Source: Hydrangea macrophylla
Taxonomy: Eukaryota > Streptophyta > Magnoliopsida > Cornales > Hydrangeaceae
Assembly: GCA_033977485.1 (NCBI GenBank)
Contig: CM066982.1
Coordinates: 13,135,218-13,199,217, forward strand
Direction of reading: 5' to 3'
DNA: 64,000 nucleotides
A program made the position numbers and the translations under genes. Under the pieces are notes generated by a model, which did no database searches, was not told the DNA's origin, and saw nothing but the letters and a program-made list of their open reading frames with translations. Below are positions 1 to 10,994 of this stretch, piece after piece. Position 1 is the first letter of the stretch, and the number at the start of each line of letters is the position of its first letter.

Positions 1-95
1 AATGGCGGATCGATCCGCTCTTTTTGAAACTGATAGTAATTCCTTAAGAAACACGCGGATCGATCCCCTCAAAAGTGTGGATCGATCCGCCCTTC
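1..95. repeat. Three copies of a GATCGATC-centred palindrome
   Basis: The motif GCGGATCGATCCGC, or a near copy, occurs at about 4, 54 and 78, separated by unrelated AT-rich sequence. Similar spaced palindromes with other cores lie inside LTRs later in this window (27724-27845, 31034-31335, 44471-44655), and the pyrimidine-rich tract that follows resembles the sequence after the 44.5-kb array. This may therefore be the edge of another LTR of that kind cut by the window start. The remainder to 336 shows nothing recognisable. Confidence 0.5.
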
Positions 96-336
96 CTGAA
101 ATCTCTTCTTTTCCCCTTTTTACTACATGAATGCTACAAGGGTTAGGTTTCACTTCACCCAAGCTTGTATAACCTACAAGAAAGAGATCTTTATTAGCTC
201 AATGAGAGTAACAACAAGAACAATCAAAAGCACAATTTATCCATTAAATCTCCAATTTAAGTAACGATTCATGTCCACTAAGCGAAAAATCATGAAGTTA
301 AAAATGCAATATTGGACATGAATCACTCATCAACAA

Positions 337-728
337 TTAACATTTGATCCAGTGCCTCCTAACAGCCCCAGACTCAAACCTCCAAGTGCCCAATGTATTT
401 TCACTACCTCCGGTATGTTGATACCCAGTAAGTTTTGTTTGGTTAAGATCATGATTATATGGGTTAGCCTTATAATTTGACATGTGATTTTTCATTGTAG
501 TAGTCCCACAAGTTTTTGGATCAACCACATGGAGTTTATCGCAATATTTATACTTCACTTTGTTCCTCCCTTTGTCATCAGTGGACCTAATAAAATGATT
601 CCTAATAACTGACCTAGGCTTCATGTTTTTCCTTTTTTTTTGTTACTTGGATTTACTTCATCAGTGTCAACTTCAGGTGCAATTTCTATGTGATCACTCT
701 CACATTCACTTCTACTCGATCCCGACAT
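337..728 (-). pseudogene. hAT transposase N-terminus with decayed BED zinc finger
   Basis: A minus-strand reading begins at an ATG at 726-728 with an acidic, serine-rich leader, shifts frame in an A-rich run near 640-650, and continues as a BED-type zinc finger followed by the segment LGTWRFESGAVRR, which is typical of plant hAT transposases. In the family the finger has the form CxxC...H...C. Here the first cysteine (KYKYC) and the last one (after NHMSN) are both tyrosine, while one Cys and the His remain, so zinc binding is probably lost. Nothing of the central domain or the catalytic/dimerisation region follows below 337. It is a fragment, not a gene. The BED identification is by pattern; the hAT assignment rests mainly on the WRF segment. 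Confidence 0.65.
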
Positions 729-1106
729 AGTGTATAACTTTAGATGCTGTGACAATTATTTCACTAATAAGTTTAGAAAAGGCAAAATGCATGTCAAACA
801 ACTAATACACAAAACTCGTACACAAAATTTTACTAATTAGATTAGAGTAAACAACTAAATCAAATTTTAGTAAGAAGTAACCAAACATAGTTCCAACATA
901 TATATATATATATATATATATGATAAAGACAATAAAATGAAAAAGAAGTATATATATGGATGGTAAAGAAGTAATCATCAATTCAGCATATATAGTTCCA
1001 AACATAGTTTATAGTTCTGTGATCAGGAAGAAGAAAAAAAGAAAATAAACATATGAGATCAGTAGATCAGTAATCAGCATATATATATATATATATATTA
1101 ATACAT
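729..1106. other. AT-rich spacer with TA microsatellites
   Basis: No gene is visible. It holds (TA)n runs at about 898-921 and 1079-1099 and otherwise AT-rich DNA with poly-purine patches. Confidence 0.6.
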
Positions 1107-1480
1107 GAAATATCCAATTCAACTTCAACATATAATAATAATAGTAATAATAATAATATGATAAAGAAAATTCAATAAACTAGTTAGTAACTTAGTAGTT
1201 ACCTTACCTCTAACTCTAAGTTTGAAAAAAGCTCTAGAAATCCAAATCTGAAATCCCTATAAAAAGCGAACCCAGACATATACTCAACATATATATATAT
1301 GAAATATCTAATTCAACATATAATAATAATAACATGATAAAGAAAATAAAAATAAAATAAAATAAAAACTAGTTAGTAACTTAGTAGTTACCTTACCTCT
1401 AACTCTAAGTTTGAGAGTTTGAGAAAAAAAAGCCCTAGAAATCCAAATTTGAAATCCCTACAAAAACCAAGCCCAAACAT
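1107..1480. repeat. Tandem duplication of about 180 bp
   Basis: Two direct copies, about 1107-1280 and 1302-1480, share the order: AATTCAACATATAATAATAA, GATAAAGAAAAT, ACTAGTTAGTAACTTAG, TTACCTTACCTCTAACTC, then AGAAATCCAAAT. They differ by substitutions, a TTTGAGAG insertion and a run of AAAATA. No coding potential is evident. Confidence 0.75.
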
Positions 1481-1509
1481 CAATTAAACATATGAGATTC
1501 AGAGATTGT

Positions 1510-1745
1510 ATGGAGAGAGAGAGAGAGAGAGAACAATCTCTCTCTGCGATCAGGAAGGTCCGAAAGTCGGCGAGGTGGACTGACTTCGACGGGGTGGACT
1601 GACTTCGACGGGCAGCGACTGGTGTGGTCGGCGACTGGTGTAGAACAACCTCTCTCTGCGATCAGGAAGGTCCGAAGGTCGGCGAGGTGGACTGACTTCG
1701 ACGGGCAGCGGCTGGTGTAGTGTGTGGTCGACGGTTGCTGGTGTA
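1510..1745. repeat. (GA)n and GC-rich tandem repeats
   Basis: A (GA)n run at about 1513-1533 is followed by two imperfect copies of a GC-rich block beginning TCTCTCTGCGATCAGGAAGG (about 1540 and 1652), with an inner duplication of GGTGGACTGACTTCGACGGG. The 83-aa minus-strand frame over it is repetitive and resembles no protein I know. The segment GAGGACTCTGGAGGTCGGCC recurs at about 1768 and 1947, so the duplication continues downstream. Confidence 0.7.
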
Positions 1746-2619
1746 GTCAGTGAGCTAGACTGAGGAGTGAGGACTCTGGAGGTCGGCCTCTTTTCATTCA
1801 CGCTTTAGTCTTCACAGAGGCCAGAGGAGCTGCATCGCAATGGGAAAAGTGGAAAAGAAAATGTTTTAAGCCTCAACCCTAATCAGCGCGTTGTATATAT
1901 AGTCCATTACTAATTCGGTTCGGTTCAATTTCCTTAACTGATGAGTGAGGACTCTGGAGGTCGGCCTTTTTTTTTTTTTTTCGGAATTGGTGTTTTTTGG
2001 GTTTGTTTTGTTTTTGTTTTGTTTTTTTTTTGTACTTTCTTGAAAAAAAAAAGGGTTGATAATATCAAAATACAAGATTCCATTTATAGGTATGTGTGTG
2101 TAATACCAAATATAATATCACATTTATGTCCTATAAATTAAATTTAGGCATGTGTGTGTACTAAAATTTAATTACTAAGCATGTATCTAAATTAAATTTA
2201 TAAGCATATGTGTGTGATATTAAATATATATTTTTGGGGGTTTGTTTTGTTCCTTTCTATTTTTTTTTTCTCTTTTTGTCTTTTTTTCGGTTTTGGTGTT
2301 TTTTGGGTTTGTTTTGCTATTTTGTGTTTTTTGTATTTTTGTAAATTTTCTTGAAAAAATAGAGTTGGCCTATAAATTTAATTTACACACATACTTAGAA
2401 ATATAATTTTATTACGCACACCCATGCCTTGAACACTTTGATATAAATTGATTTTACACACGTGTCTATAAATGAGAAATTTATTTTTATTACCCAATAT
2501 TATTGATATTACACACACAATGCTTATAAATTTAATTTACACACAAGTCTATTACATTGGAACCAGTTGAATTTTGATTGGAAATTATTTACCTGCCACA
2601 TCATTTCAGAATCACTTCG
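1746..2619. other. Low-complexity region with diverged repeats
   Basis: No gene. T-rich blocks at about 1967-2052 and 2224-2358 share TCGG, TTGGTGTTTTTTGGGTTTG and TTTCTTGAAAAAA in the same order, a direct duplication. From about 2090 to 2560, words such as AAATTTAATTTACACACA and their reverse complement recur, giving a loose inverted structure. The end (AACCAGTTGAATTTTGATTG, about 2560) resembles minus-strand sequence near 40420, so this is a dispersed repeat. gypsy-1 has inserted at 2624/2625. Confidence 0.5.
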
Positions 2620-3317
2620 AGGATTGTCACGCCTCGAAAGCCGAAGCGTGAGGAAAGAGAAAAGATAGAGAAATAGAGAAAATAAAATTAAAATCTTTAC
2701 GCGAAATGCGGAAGCGACTTTGGAAACCCACGGGGATTCCTACAAGGATGACTCACTAATACATAAATCCAATATGGACTTACATGTTAATGATCCCAAC
2801 AAAGATAGAAGCACTAGAAGATTTAATCAAGAAACTATCCGGACGAGCACTAGTTTCAAGGAGAGAAGGAAAAATACAATAACTTTGAAAAACAAACATT
2901 TTTGATAGTTGCTGAATTTTAAAACACCTGTATGTGGTTATATCTTTAGAAATTTCACATTATGTCCGCATAGGTCCAAGTAAAATTTAATTCTACACAA
3001 CTTTCGTCTAATGACATTTTGTCCAATTCTACACCATTTGGGCAGAAAATAAAGAAAACAATAGCAGTTTTTCCCTTTTTACAGCAACATGACAGCATTT
3101 TGAAACATTACCAACTATACCAAATTTTCAAGTTTAAACATTGGTACAAGACTAAACAAGTCCTAAACAACATATAACACGTGTCTAACCCAAACAGAAC
3201 TTCATCTACTCGAAATTTATTAAAAACGAGGAGTGAAAGAGATGAAGAGAGGAAGAATGGGAGAGGGAGAGATTGGGAGAAAGAGATTTTTAAAACATTT
3301 CCTTTAAAAACAAAATG

Positions 3318-3455
3318 GACAAATCCGGCAAGGATTTCATACAAATATAATGAGTCCGGTAGGGACAAAACCAAACATAAATGAATCCGGAAAGGATTCC
3401 ATACAATTACAATGAGTCCGGCAAGGACAAAACTAAACATAAACGAATCCGGCAA
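3318..3455. repeat. AATCCGG/GGATT inverted-motif repeat in the gypsy-1 LTR
   Basis: The words AATCCGGCAAGGATT and GAGTCCGG(T/C)A(A/G)GGAC alternate about five times, spaced by ACAAAACCAAACATAAA-type linkers. Each word is a short inverted repeat around CCGG. The matching array in the other LTR is at about 11688-11825. The function is unknown. It is another case in this window of a short-palindrome cluster inside an LTR. Confidence 0.7.
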
Positions 3456-4493
3456 GGATTCAAATCAACACACATACACAAAACTTTAAAAGAGATTCTA
3501 TGGTCTCGGAAACATAATTTACATAACATAATTAAGTTTAAGAAGTAGGAAAGACAAGGACTAACATTTGTCCATCAAAATTACATCAAGGCTTCCCAAA
3601 TGACAAAATACGGAAGTCCAAATTCAAGGAGTTTTGTAATAAAACTAGTACAACCATTTTAATTTTATAGTCCTAATCTATTACAAACTTCCCCAACTAG
3701 TTAATATTTACATAAGAACTATCCATATACACGACCAAACACGGGCCTTCAAAATAGAACAAAAGATGTCAAGACCCACGCGTCGGTCACATGTGCCCTT
3801 TACCCTTATCAAGCTCACCTGAAAAATGTTTTGTCGTTTTTATGAGAACGACGGCTCGTAGAAGACATTGTAACAATTCTATATGCTATCCATGACCAAA
3901 ATGAAATGAGATGCAATGGGTCGCCACCACGGCTACAATGAAATGATTAAAGCCGCAAGGCTATGCGTGATATGTGCACACCTCTCTCATTACCGGACCA
4001 TGAGCCACCCACGCATGGAGTGTAGCATACCAACTTCCGGGAGCCAACCGAATATAGCTGGAGTTTGAATGTTTCTAAGGGTCATTCTCTCTGTCTCACA
4101 TCACAACCCACGTCCGGATTTCTTAAATAAAATTCCCTCGCATGGGGTTTTTCTCTTTTCAAAACAAAACATTTATATCGTGTTCATGTAATGCTTGCCG
4201 ATTAGGCCTCAATGCATGTGATGTTGATAATGATTTTAAGAATGGTTCACTACAATATATTAAGCCATAATTCTAGTCCATTAGACATGATATCAAGAAA
4301 TTCAAAGAATGTAATTAAATTTCATAATTTAACATTCCTAACGAGAATTTCTAAATTAACGTCCTAACATGGGTTTGCACATAAAGGGAGCATCCTAAGC
4401 ATATCTAGCACAACATAATCAAATTTAACACAACAAGAGCACAAAATTCAAAATTTAGCATACAACCCTTAATTTACAACTTTGAGTAATTCT

Positions 4494-4880
4494 AATGCAT
4501 GTGTCCAAATTATCATTCTAACATTCCTCTAATTATGTTTAGCACCCCAAAATCACAACTAAAGCATATAAATCACATTATAGTGTAATAATTCCAACAT
4601 TACAACTTTGGGAAATCCTAATGCATGTGTCCAAATTATTATTCTAAAATTCCTCTAATTATATTTAGCACCCCAAAATCACAACTAAAGCATATAAATC
4701 ACATTATAGTGTAATAATTCCAACATTACAACTTTGGGAAATCCTAATGCATGTGTCCAAATTATTATTCTAAAATTCCTCTAATTATATTTAGCACCAC
4801 AAAATCACCACTAAAGCATGTAATTCACATTTTAGGCATAATAATTCCAACATTACAACTTTGGGGAAAATCCTACACAT
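4494..4880. repeat. 126-bp tandem repeat in the gypsy-1 LTR
   Basis: Copies begin with AATGCATGTGTCCAAATTAT at 4494, 4620 and 4746, an exact 126-bp period, and a decayed fourth start lies near 4872. The same array is in the other LTR from 12864. Within each LTR the second and third copies are closer to each other than to the first, indicating a later internal duplication that predates this insertion. Confidence 0.85.
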
Positions 4881-5725
4881 GTGTCTAAATTCTCTCCTCG
4901 CACATATAAATGAACTCAAAGCATCTTAGACATGTATAACATATAAAATTGCACAATGTAAAACTACCTCAATGTAGGTTTTTCAAAATAAATGGAAATC
5001 ACCCAAAATTTGAAAAAGAAAATAAGGGACTCCAAATGGCTTCAAGAATGTGGAAAGAGAGGTCCTAGGAGACCCAAGAATCCACTGCATGCACTAATTC
5101 CTCAATGAGACTCCATGGATGAAGGTGAGAAGTTTGGGAGCTCTATGAAATTTGGGAAAACTAAGGTAGAGGTTACCAAAACGAATTTCGTTGGTACCAT
5201 TAGAAAGCTTATGGAATTTTAAGAATGTTTTGTGAAATGGAAAAACCCACGAAAATCACTTCTTAATGGCTTATTTGGAGCTTGAAGGAAGAGGGTTTAT
5301 GTATACCCATTTTGATAGATGAAGAAGATGAAGAAGAGAGAGAGAGAGAAAGGAAAAGAAAAAAAAATAAAATGAGGAAGAAGAGATGGGTGGCCGGCCA
5401 TTTAAGTGGGTGGGGTCCACATTTTGTTGTTGTTTGGTCTTTGCATTTTAAGTGTTTGTAGATACATGTAGTATATGTGTGTGTATGTGTGGTCTACCCC
5501 TACACACCCAATTTAAAATATGTACCCACTTTAACCCTAGAAAAAAAAATATTGTAATAAAATAAAATAATACCAATTAAGAAAAGAAAATAAATAAATG
5601 AATAAATAATTAAATATAGTGACACAAGTTCATATAAATTCAATACTGCCCCAAAATAATTAACAGGCTCACACTTAATCATTTAATTGCAATTTTACCC
5701 TTAATTAAAATTTTGAATTATGACA

Positions 5726-5744
5726 ATCTACCCCCCTTAAAAGG
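5726..5744 (-). promoter_or_regulatory. gypsy-1 polypurine tract
   Basis: On the minus strand the sequence immediately inside the 3' LTR reads CCTTTTAAGGGGGGTAGAT and abuts the LTR start. A G-rich tract here is where plus-strand DNA synthesis is primed in LTR elements. Its position agrees with the direction read from the genes. Confidence 0.8.
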
Positions 5745-5839
5745 ATTCCGTCCCGGAATTCGGAGCAAATAAGCGAAAAAAGGAGCAACGACTCGCTCAA
5801 CCTTGACTAACTAATATTAACAAATGAAAAAGACTTACT

Positions 5840-7597
5840 CTACTCGGGGAAAAGGTGAGTGTAACTCTTCCTAGCTTCATCCTCGTCCTCCCTAGCCGAT
5901 TCGGAAATACCATGATGATTCCACTGAATTCTTACCAATGGGATAACCCTTTCTCGTAACACACGGTCTTTCTTCTCAATTATACAGATGGGTTGCTCTT
6001 TATACGATGCATCTTCTCCAAGGGGCAACTCAGTCCAATCTATGATATGCGATGGATCGGGGTAATGCTGACGGAGTGGATCGGAGTTACACCTACGAAG
6101 CATTGAAACATGAAATACATTGTGAACACTTGAGAGTTGAGGCGGAAGAGCTAAGCGATACGCGACTTCACCAATCCTTTCAAGAATCTCAAACGGTCCC
6201 ACAAACCGCGGTGCTAATTTCCTGCTTTGTCCAAAACATTGTAATCCACGACGCGGCGAAACCTTTAGAAACACGTGATTACCAACCTCAAATTTCAAAG
6301 GTCGGCGGTGACGGTCGGCATAAGATTTCTGACGACTCTGAGCTGAAATCAATTTTTCACGAATCACTTTAATCTTTTCTGACGTCTCTCTAACCATATC
6401 GGGTCCATGAAGAATAGTCTCACCTACCTCGCCCCAACATAAAGGAGATCGACACGGGCGGCCATACAACGCCTCAAATGGTGCCATCTGAATACTAGCT
6501 TGATAACTGTTATTATACGCAAACTCGGTCAATGGTAAATGTTCTTCCCAATTACCACCAAGTTCCATAATACTGGCTCTCAACATGTCCTCTAAGATTT
6601 GAATAGTACGCTCGGACTGCCCATCTATCTGAGGATGGAACGCTGTGCTAAGAAGAAGTTGAGTACCCAAAGCTTTCTGCAAACTCTGCCAAAAGTGAGA
6701 TACAAATTTTGAATCACGATCTGATACAATCGAAACTGGGATACCATGAAGTCTCACAATCTCTCGGATGTAGATCATACTAAGAGTGTCTACGGTGTCG
6801 GTTACCTTAATTGGTAAGAAATGTGCTGATTTAGTCAAACGGTCCACAATGACCCAAATAGCATTATGCTTACACAAGGTTCTAGGAAGTGCCGTAACAA
6901 AGTCCATAGTGATATGCTCCCACTTCCACTCGGGAATAGGGAGAGGTTGTAACAAACCTATGGGTCTCTGATGCTCGGCCTTTACTTGTTGACAGACTGG
7001 ACAACTTGCGACGAACTCGACAACTGCTCTTTTCAAGCCTTTCCACCAATACTGACGACGTAAATCATGGTACATTTTCGTACCCCTCGGATGAACGGCG
7101 AAGCGGGAATGATGAAACTCTTTCAAAACATCCTCTCGACAAGCTACGGGAACAAAGACTCGGTTTCGAAACCTCAAACCTCTATTATCATCGAAAGTCC
7201 AACCCTTTTCCAAATTTCCATTAAGCATACGGGACTTTAAGGACATGGTCTCATCATCGGATTTCTGTAACTCTAAAATTCGATTCAAAAGTGACGGTTG
7301 AACGGTCAAAGTAAACAAAGTAGCTTGGTCGGGATTTTCTGTGCAATAGATCTCAAAATCATCAAGGTGTTCAAACATCCTCCACTCTTGGATAGGTAAA
7401 TAGGCTAAGGTGCCATGGGGTTTACGACTAAGGGCATCGGCCACGACATTAGCCTTACCCGGATGGTATTGCAAGTCAAAGTCATAATCTCCTAAATACT
7501 CCATCCAACGGCGTTGTCTCAAGTTAAGGTCTCGTTGAGTAAAAATATATTTAAGGCTTTTGTGATCGGAAAATACCTCAAATTTTTCACCATACAA
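5840..7597 (-). pseudogene. pol: gypsy-1 RNase H (C-part), integrase and chromodomain-like tail
   Basis: This 585-codon open stretch is out of frame with the segment before it. It starts inside RNase H ([20 protein letters not shown], then [14 protein letters not shown]). Integrase follows: an HHCC zinc-binding region ending [12 protein letters not shown], then a catalytic core with D in [10 protein letters not shown] in [10 protein letters not shown] and E in [13 protein letters not shown]. The tail ([19 protein letters not shown], then YTHLF) matches the non-canonical chromodomain of Tekay-type elements, but the usual TWE tryptophan is replaced in [10 protein letters not shown]. The integrase core itself looks intact. 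The upstream break near 7610 is best explained by one lost T in the VVFALK region. The frame ends at 5840. Confidence 0.88.
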
Positions 7598-7614
7598 GTA
7601 GTGTCTCCAACTTT

Positions 7615-7824
7615 TTAAAGCAACACAACGGCGGCAAGCTCTAAATCGTGAGTAGGGTAATTTTTCTCGTGAGGTTTCAATTGTCTCGAACCATAAGCTA
7701 CGACTTTACCTTCTTGCATTAATACACAACCCAAACCTTCGAGTGAAGCATCACAATAAACGGTATAGTTCAATCCACGCTCGGGAATAACAAGGATAGG
7801 TGCCGAAGTCAAACGGGTTTTCAA
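7615..7824 (-). pseudogene. pol: gypsy-1 RNase H N-terminal segment
   Basis: This in-frame continuation of the RT segment lies after a TAA at 7825-7827 that replaces a probable Glu codon (family context AFQ-E-LK). It encodes the start of RNase [19 protein letters not shown] contains the first catalytic Asp, followed by [20 protein letters not shown] with the Glu. The frame runs into TAA at 7615-7617 because one base is missing, which separates it from the rest of the domain at 7597. It is part of the gypsy pol polyprotein and not a separate gene. Confidence 0.85.
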
Positions 7825-8499
7825 TTATTGGAAAGCATTTTCGCATGAATCGTCCCATATGAATTTCACTCCCTTCCTAGTAAGCTTAGTCATAGGCATA
7901 GCTAAACGAGAAAAGTTCTCAACGAAGCGACGGTAATAACCCGCTAGTCCCAAGAAACTACGGACTTCAAATACATTCTTCGGTGACTGCCAATCTAGAA
8001 CGGCCTCAATCTTAGAAGGATCAACGGATACCCCATCACCCGAAACAACATGACCAAGAAACTTCACTTCCGGTAACCAAAATTCACACTTAGAAAATTT
8101 TGCATACAAACGGTGCCCTCTCAAGACTTCTAATACAATTCGGAGATGTTCCTCATATTTTTCCCTAGAAGGTGAATAGATTAATATGTCTTCTATGAAT
8201 ACAATCACAAACTTATCTAAGAATGGGCTAAAGATGCAGTTCATCAAATCCATGAAAGCGGCAAGTGCATTCATTAAACCGAATGGCATAACAAGAAACT
8301 CAAAATGACCATAACGTGAACGAAAAGCTGTCTTAGGAATGTCACAGTCGCGAACTCGCAATTGATGATAACCCGACCTCAAGTCAATCTTAGAAAAACA
8401 AGTTGAACCACGGAGTTGGTCAAAAAGATCATCAATTCTGGGAAGCGGATATTTGTTCTTTATTGTAACGTGGTTTAGCTTACGATAGTCAATACACAA
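7825..8499 (-). pseudogene. pol: gypsy-1 reverse transcriptase core
   Basis: This segment encodes the RT palm and thumb: [37 protein letters not shown] (first catalytic Asp), FLVMPFGL, and the catalytic box, here FIEDILIYS. In the family this box is (Y/F)xDD, so the first Asp of the pair has become Glu in this copy, which should impair polymerisation. The connection region [12 protein letters not shown] and [16 protein letters not shown] follows. It is joined to the previous segment by a +1 shift in a T run near 8525, and it ends in a TAA at 7825-7827. Confidence 0.9.
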
Positions 8500-9154
8500 T
8501 CGAAGTGATCCATCTTTCTTCTTTGCGAAAAAGGACGGGTGCTCCCCAAGGAGAAGTACTAGGGCGAATAAAACCTTTGAGTTGTAAATCCTCTAACTGT
8601 GTCTTTAATTCTTTCAACTCAGTGGGTGCCATACGATACGGTGGAATTAAAATCGGTGATGTACCAGGAACTAAATCTATCGCGAATTCAATCTCAAGGA
8701 TAGGTGGCAAACCAGGTAAGTCCTCAGGAAAAACATCAGAATACTCACTAACAATCAGAGGAAATTCAATCAAAGTTGGCTCCTCTTCATCGAAAAACAA
8801 ACTATCAAGGTAGTCATTGTGATTCTTTCTTTTACACAAACTGTGAAGTGAACGCATTGGGAAGTCTAAGTGATCACCCTCAAAATAACCAAGGTCCCCG
8901 GAAGGTAACACAAAATCAACTCTTCTCTTGAAACAATCAATAAAGGCTCGGTAGGTAGTTAACCAGTCCATACCCAAAATTACATCAAAACTAAGCATGT
9001 CTATAACGATTAAATCAACAATGATGTTCTTGTCGGCAAGAACAAGTTCACAACCACGACATACCCGATCCAAGGGAACTAAACCTCCAACGGGAGTATC
9101 GACTAAAGTGTAGAAGTTAAATGGCTCACTTCTAAATCCAAGGATGATGCACAA
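8489..9154 (-). pseudogene. pol: gypsy-1 protease C-terminus and RT N-terminus
   Basis: The frame begins within the aspartic protease and includes the second conserved block FDVILGMDWL. It then carries the linker with FPEDLPGLPP and the start of [20 protein letters not shown] and [16 protein letters not shown]. It breaks where VLFxKKKDG should follow, because an extra T in a T run (near 8525) throws the reading into RKEERW and a stop. The upper break, near 9130, follows DLEVS in the protease. Both are consistent with single-base indels. Confidence 0.87.
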
Positions 9155-9795
9155 GATAAAGATATAAATGAATATGATGCGCCGGTATCAATAAGCACAG
9201 AAGCTCTAGAACTGAACACTAATAACGTACCTTGAATAACTGAAGCATCGGAGTTAACTACAGAAGGTGCGGCGGCAGCAAGGTTGAACACAGTAGGAGG
9301 TGGCTTTGAAGCGTGTTGTCCTCCTCCGCGATGTCCCACATGATGGTACTGACCCCTAGGAGCATTAGACTTAAAGCTCTGAGCAGAAGGAGCTGACGGT
9401 GGTGTCAAAAGAGGTGGCCTATAACTCTGCTGATAAGGTCCAGGAAAAGGTAGGCGAACCTGTGGTGGCCCAACTGTCTGTGGTGCTGTCTGATTGAATG
9501 GACACTCTCTAAATATGTGGTTTGGGTCTCCACAACCATAACAATTCCTCGGGCCGAAGTTGCCCCCTCCACGGGAATGACCAGAACGATGAGAACCACG
9601 AGATTGAAACTGATGTGACTGAGATTTGGGCGGGAGCTGAGAAACTGGTTGAGCCTGTATAGGTGTCGGAGAAGAATATGTAGACTTCTGAGGGGCATAC
9701 TCTTGCCTCTGCTTCTTAAATTGGTGCCCACTTGATGAACCCGACTGATTACCCTTTGATGGAGCACGGATTTCCTTATCTTTCTTTGAACTCAA
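9103..9795 (-). pseudogene. gag-pol: gypsy-1 gag C-terminus (zinc knuckle) and protease start
   Basis: The segment is in frame with gag and separated from it by a TAG at 9796-9798. It is rich in Gln, Ser and Gly, then has a CCHC knuckle CYGCGDPNHIFREC (CX2CX4HX4C), which binds RNA in gag nucleocapsids, followed by a Pro-rich linker. The protease active site LIDTGASYSFIS lies near its end. The first codon after the stop is TTG, so there is no genuine Met start here and the segment is only part of the polyprotein. It terminates about 30 codons past the active site because of a frameshift near 9130. Confidence 0.87.
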
Positions 9796-10641
9796 CTATT
9801 CTTCCTCGAACACAAGTGCTTTCTGAACCACTTTACTATAAGAGTCCAATTCAAACCCAACAACTTTCACGCGAAGTCCCTGACGAAGTCCATTCTCGAA
9901 GGTCCTAGCCTTAATTTTATCGTCGGCGGTGATATCGGGTGCAAAACGAGCCAAGTCCCCAAAACGAGCCTCATAATCGGTAACAGACATCTCACCCTGA
10001 CGAAGATTGAGGAATTCGATTCTCTTGGCATTACGAGCAACTGGTGGAAAATACTTATCGAGGAATAGCTGGGTAAAGGTGTTCCAAGACATACCCTCCA
10101 AAGTTTGCGTAGTAAGAACTAGTTCCCACCAGATTTGGGCTCGACCTGCCAATTGAAATGTGGCAGCATCTATGCGGAGGTTATCTTCAACAATACCGAG
10201 ATGTTCAAAGATACGAGTAATTCTCTTTAACCAAAGCTCCGCTTGAACAGGGTCTGTTTCTCCCGAGAAAACTGGAGGATTCTTTCTACCAAATTCTCTC
10301 ATAGCCGATTGTGCCCTCGGTTCCCCCTGAACAACTGGCACTACAGGAGCCACGCCGGCAGGAGCTACCGGTGGTGGTGGTATATCATTCCTTGCTGCTT
10401 GGGCAGCTTGAGTGAAATCCCTCATGGCAGCGGTCATCTCACGAAAGAACTGAGCTCCATCGGGAACTCCTGGAGTAGATTCAGGCATAGAAGCTGGAGT
10501 AGATTCAGTAGTAGGAGCTGGAGCAGAAGCGGATGAGGAAGACTGGGCTCCTCGACCTGCGGCTCCACCTCGGCCCCTAGCACTACCTCTAGCACGGCTA
10601 GGAGGTCGGCCTCTAGCACGGCCTCTAACGCGCGGCGACAT
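9796..10641 (-). pseudogene. gag: gypsy-1 gag (capsid part)
   Basis: The ATG at 10639-10641 opens a 281-codon frame. It starts with an Arg/Gly-rich stretch (RGRARGR, SARGRGG), then a Pro/Ala-rich linker. The retrotransposon gag core follows (AELWLKRITRIFEHLG, WWELV, FTQLFLDKYFPP, LRQGEMSVTDYEARFGDLAR), which assembles the particle. It stops at TAG 9796-9798 before the zinc knuckle, which continues in the same frame beyond. The simplest reading is a nonsense mutation; programmed readthrough is less likely because the stop lies within gag. The start is supported by position about 350 bp past the 5' LTR and primer site. Confidence 0.88.
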
Positions 10642-10977
10642 AGCTAGGTAGAAAACAACTACGAGGTAACAAGGGATTAGATTTTTAACATCCTACTATA
10701 CCTCTAGTTTAATCATTTATCGAATCAAGATTATATTACCATAACTAATGTAAACACATAGAACATGAAAATTTAACATGTAGTCATATAGTCCCGAAGG
10801 CATTCAACATATTGGCATGCTCACTAGGCCACTCAATACTCAATGCAATCTCTAAAGAGAACAATGGGAGTACAAATAAAACTTAGACATGTAGTAAATA
10901 AAAAAATAAAAAAATAAAAATAATTTGCAAGTAAGCCCAAATTTAACTCCCATAGCCCCTAGGTATTCAAACCCGGT
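10642..10977 (-). other. gypsy-1 5' leader
   Basis: This is the untranslated region between primer site and gag start in element orientation. It is AT-rich with no obvious repeats apart from AAAAATA runs near 10900. Packaging signals would be expected here but cannot be recognised by eye. Confidence 0.6.
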
Positions 10978-10991
10978 TAGCTTTGATACCA
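10978..10991 (-). promoter_or_regulatory. gypsy-1 primer binding site (tRNA-iMet type)
   Basis: On the minus strand TGGTATCAAAGCTA lies three bases inside the 5' LTR. It is complementary to the 3' end of plant initiator tRNA-Met (TGGTATCAGAGC) with one mismatch. This is the start point of minus-strand cDNA synthesis, and it fixes the element's direction. Confidence 0.88.
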
Positions 10992-10994
10992 ATC

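Larger units (their letters stand above)
2625..5725 (-). repeat. gypsy-1 3' LTR (left copy)
   Basis: 3101 bp, nearly identical to 10995-14096. It opens TGTCACGCCTCG where the partner has GCCCCG. It contains gene-like open frames, for example 115 aa on the minus strand at 3108-3455, which recur in the other LTR only because the two are copies. A purine-rich tract near 5340-5365 and a mixed TG stretch near 5475-5492 are also shared. It lies downstream of pol in element orientation. Confidence 0.93.

Noticed and set aside
3108..3455. 115-codon hydrophobic frame, repeated at 11478-11825
   Set aside because: Its conservation is explained by the two gypsy-1 LTRs being copies; it crosses the CCGG repeat array and has no family features.
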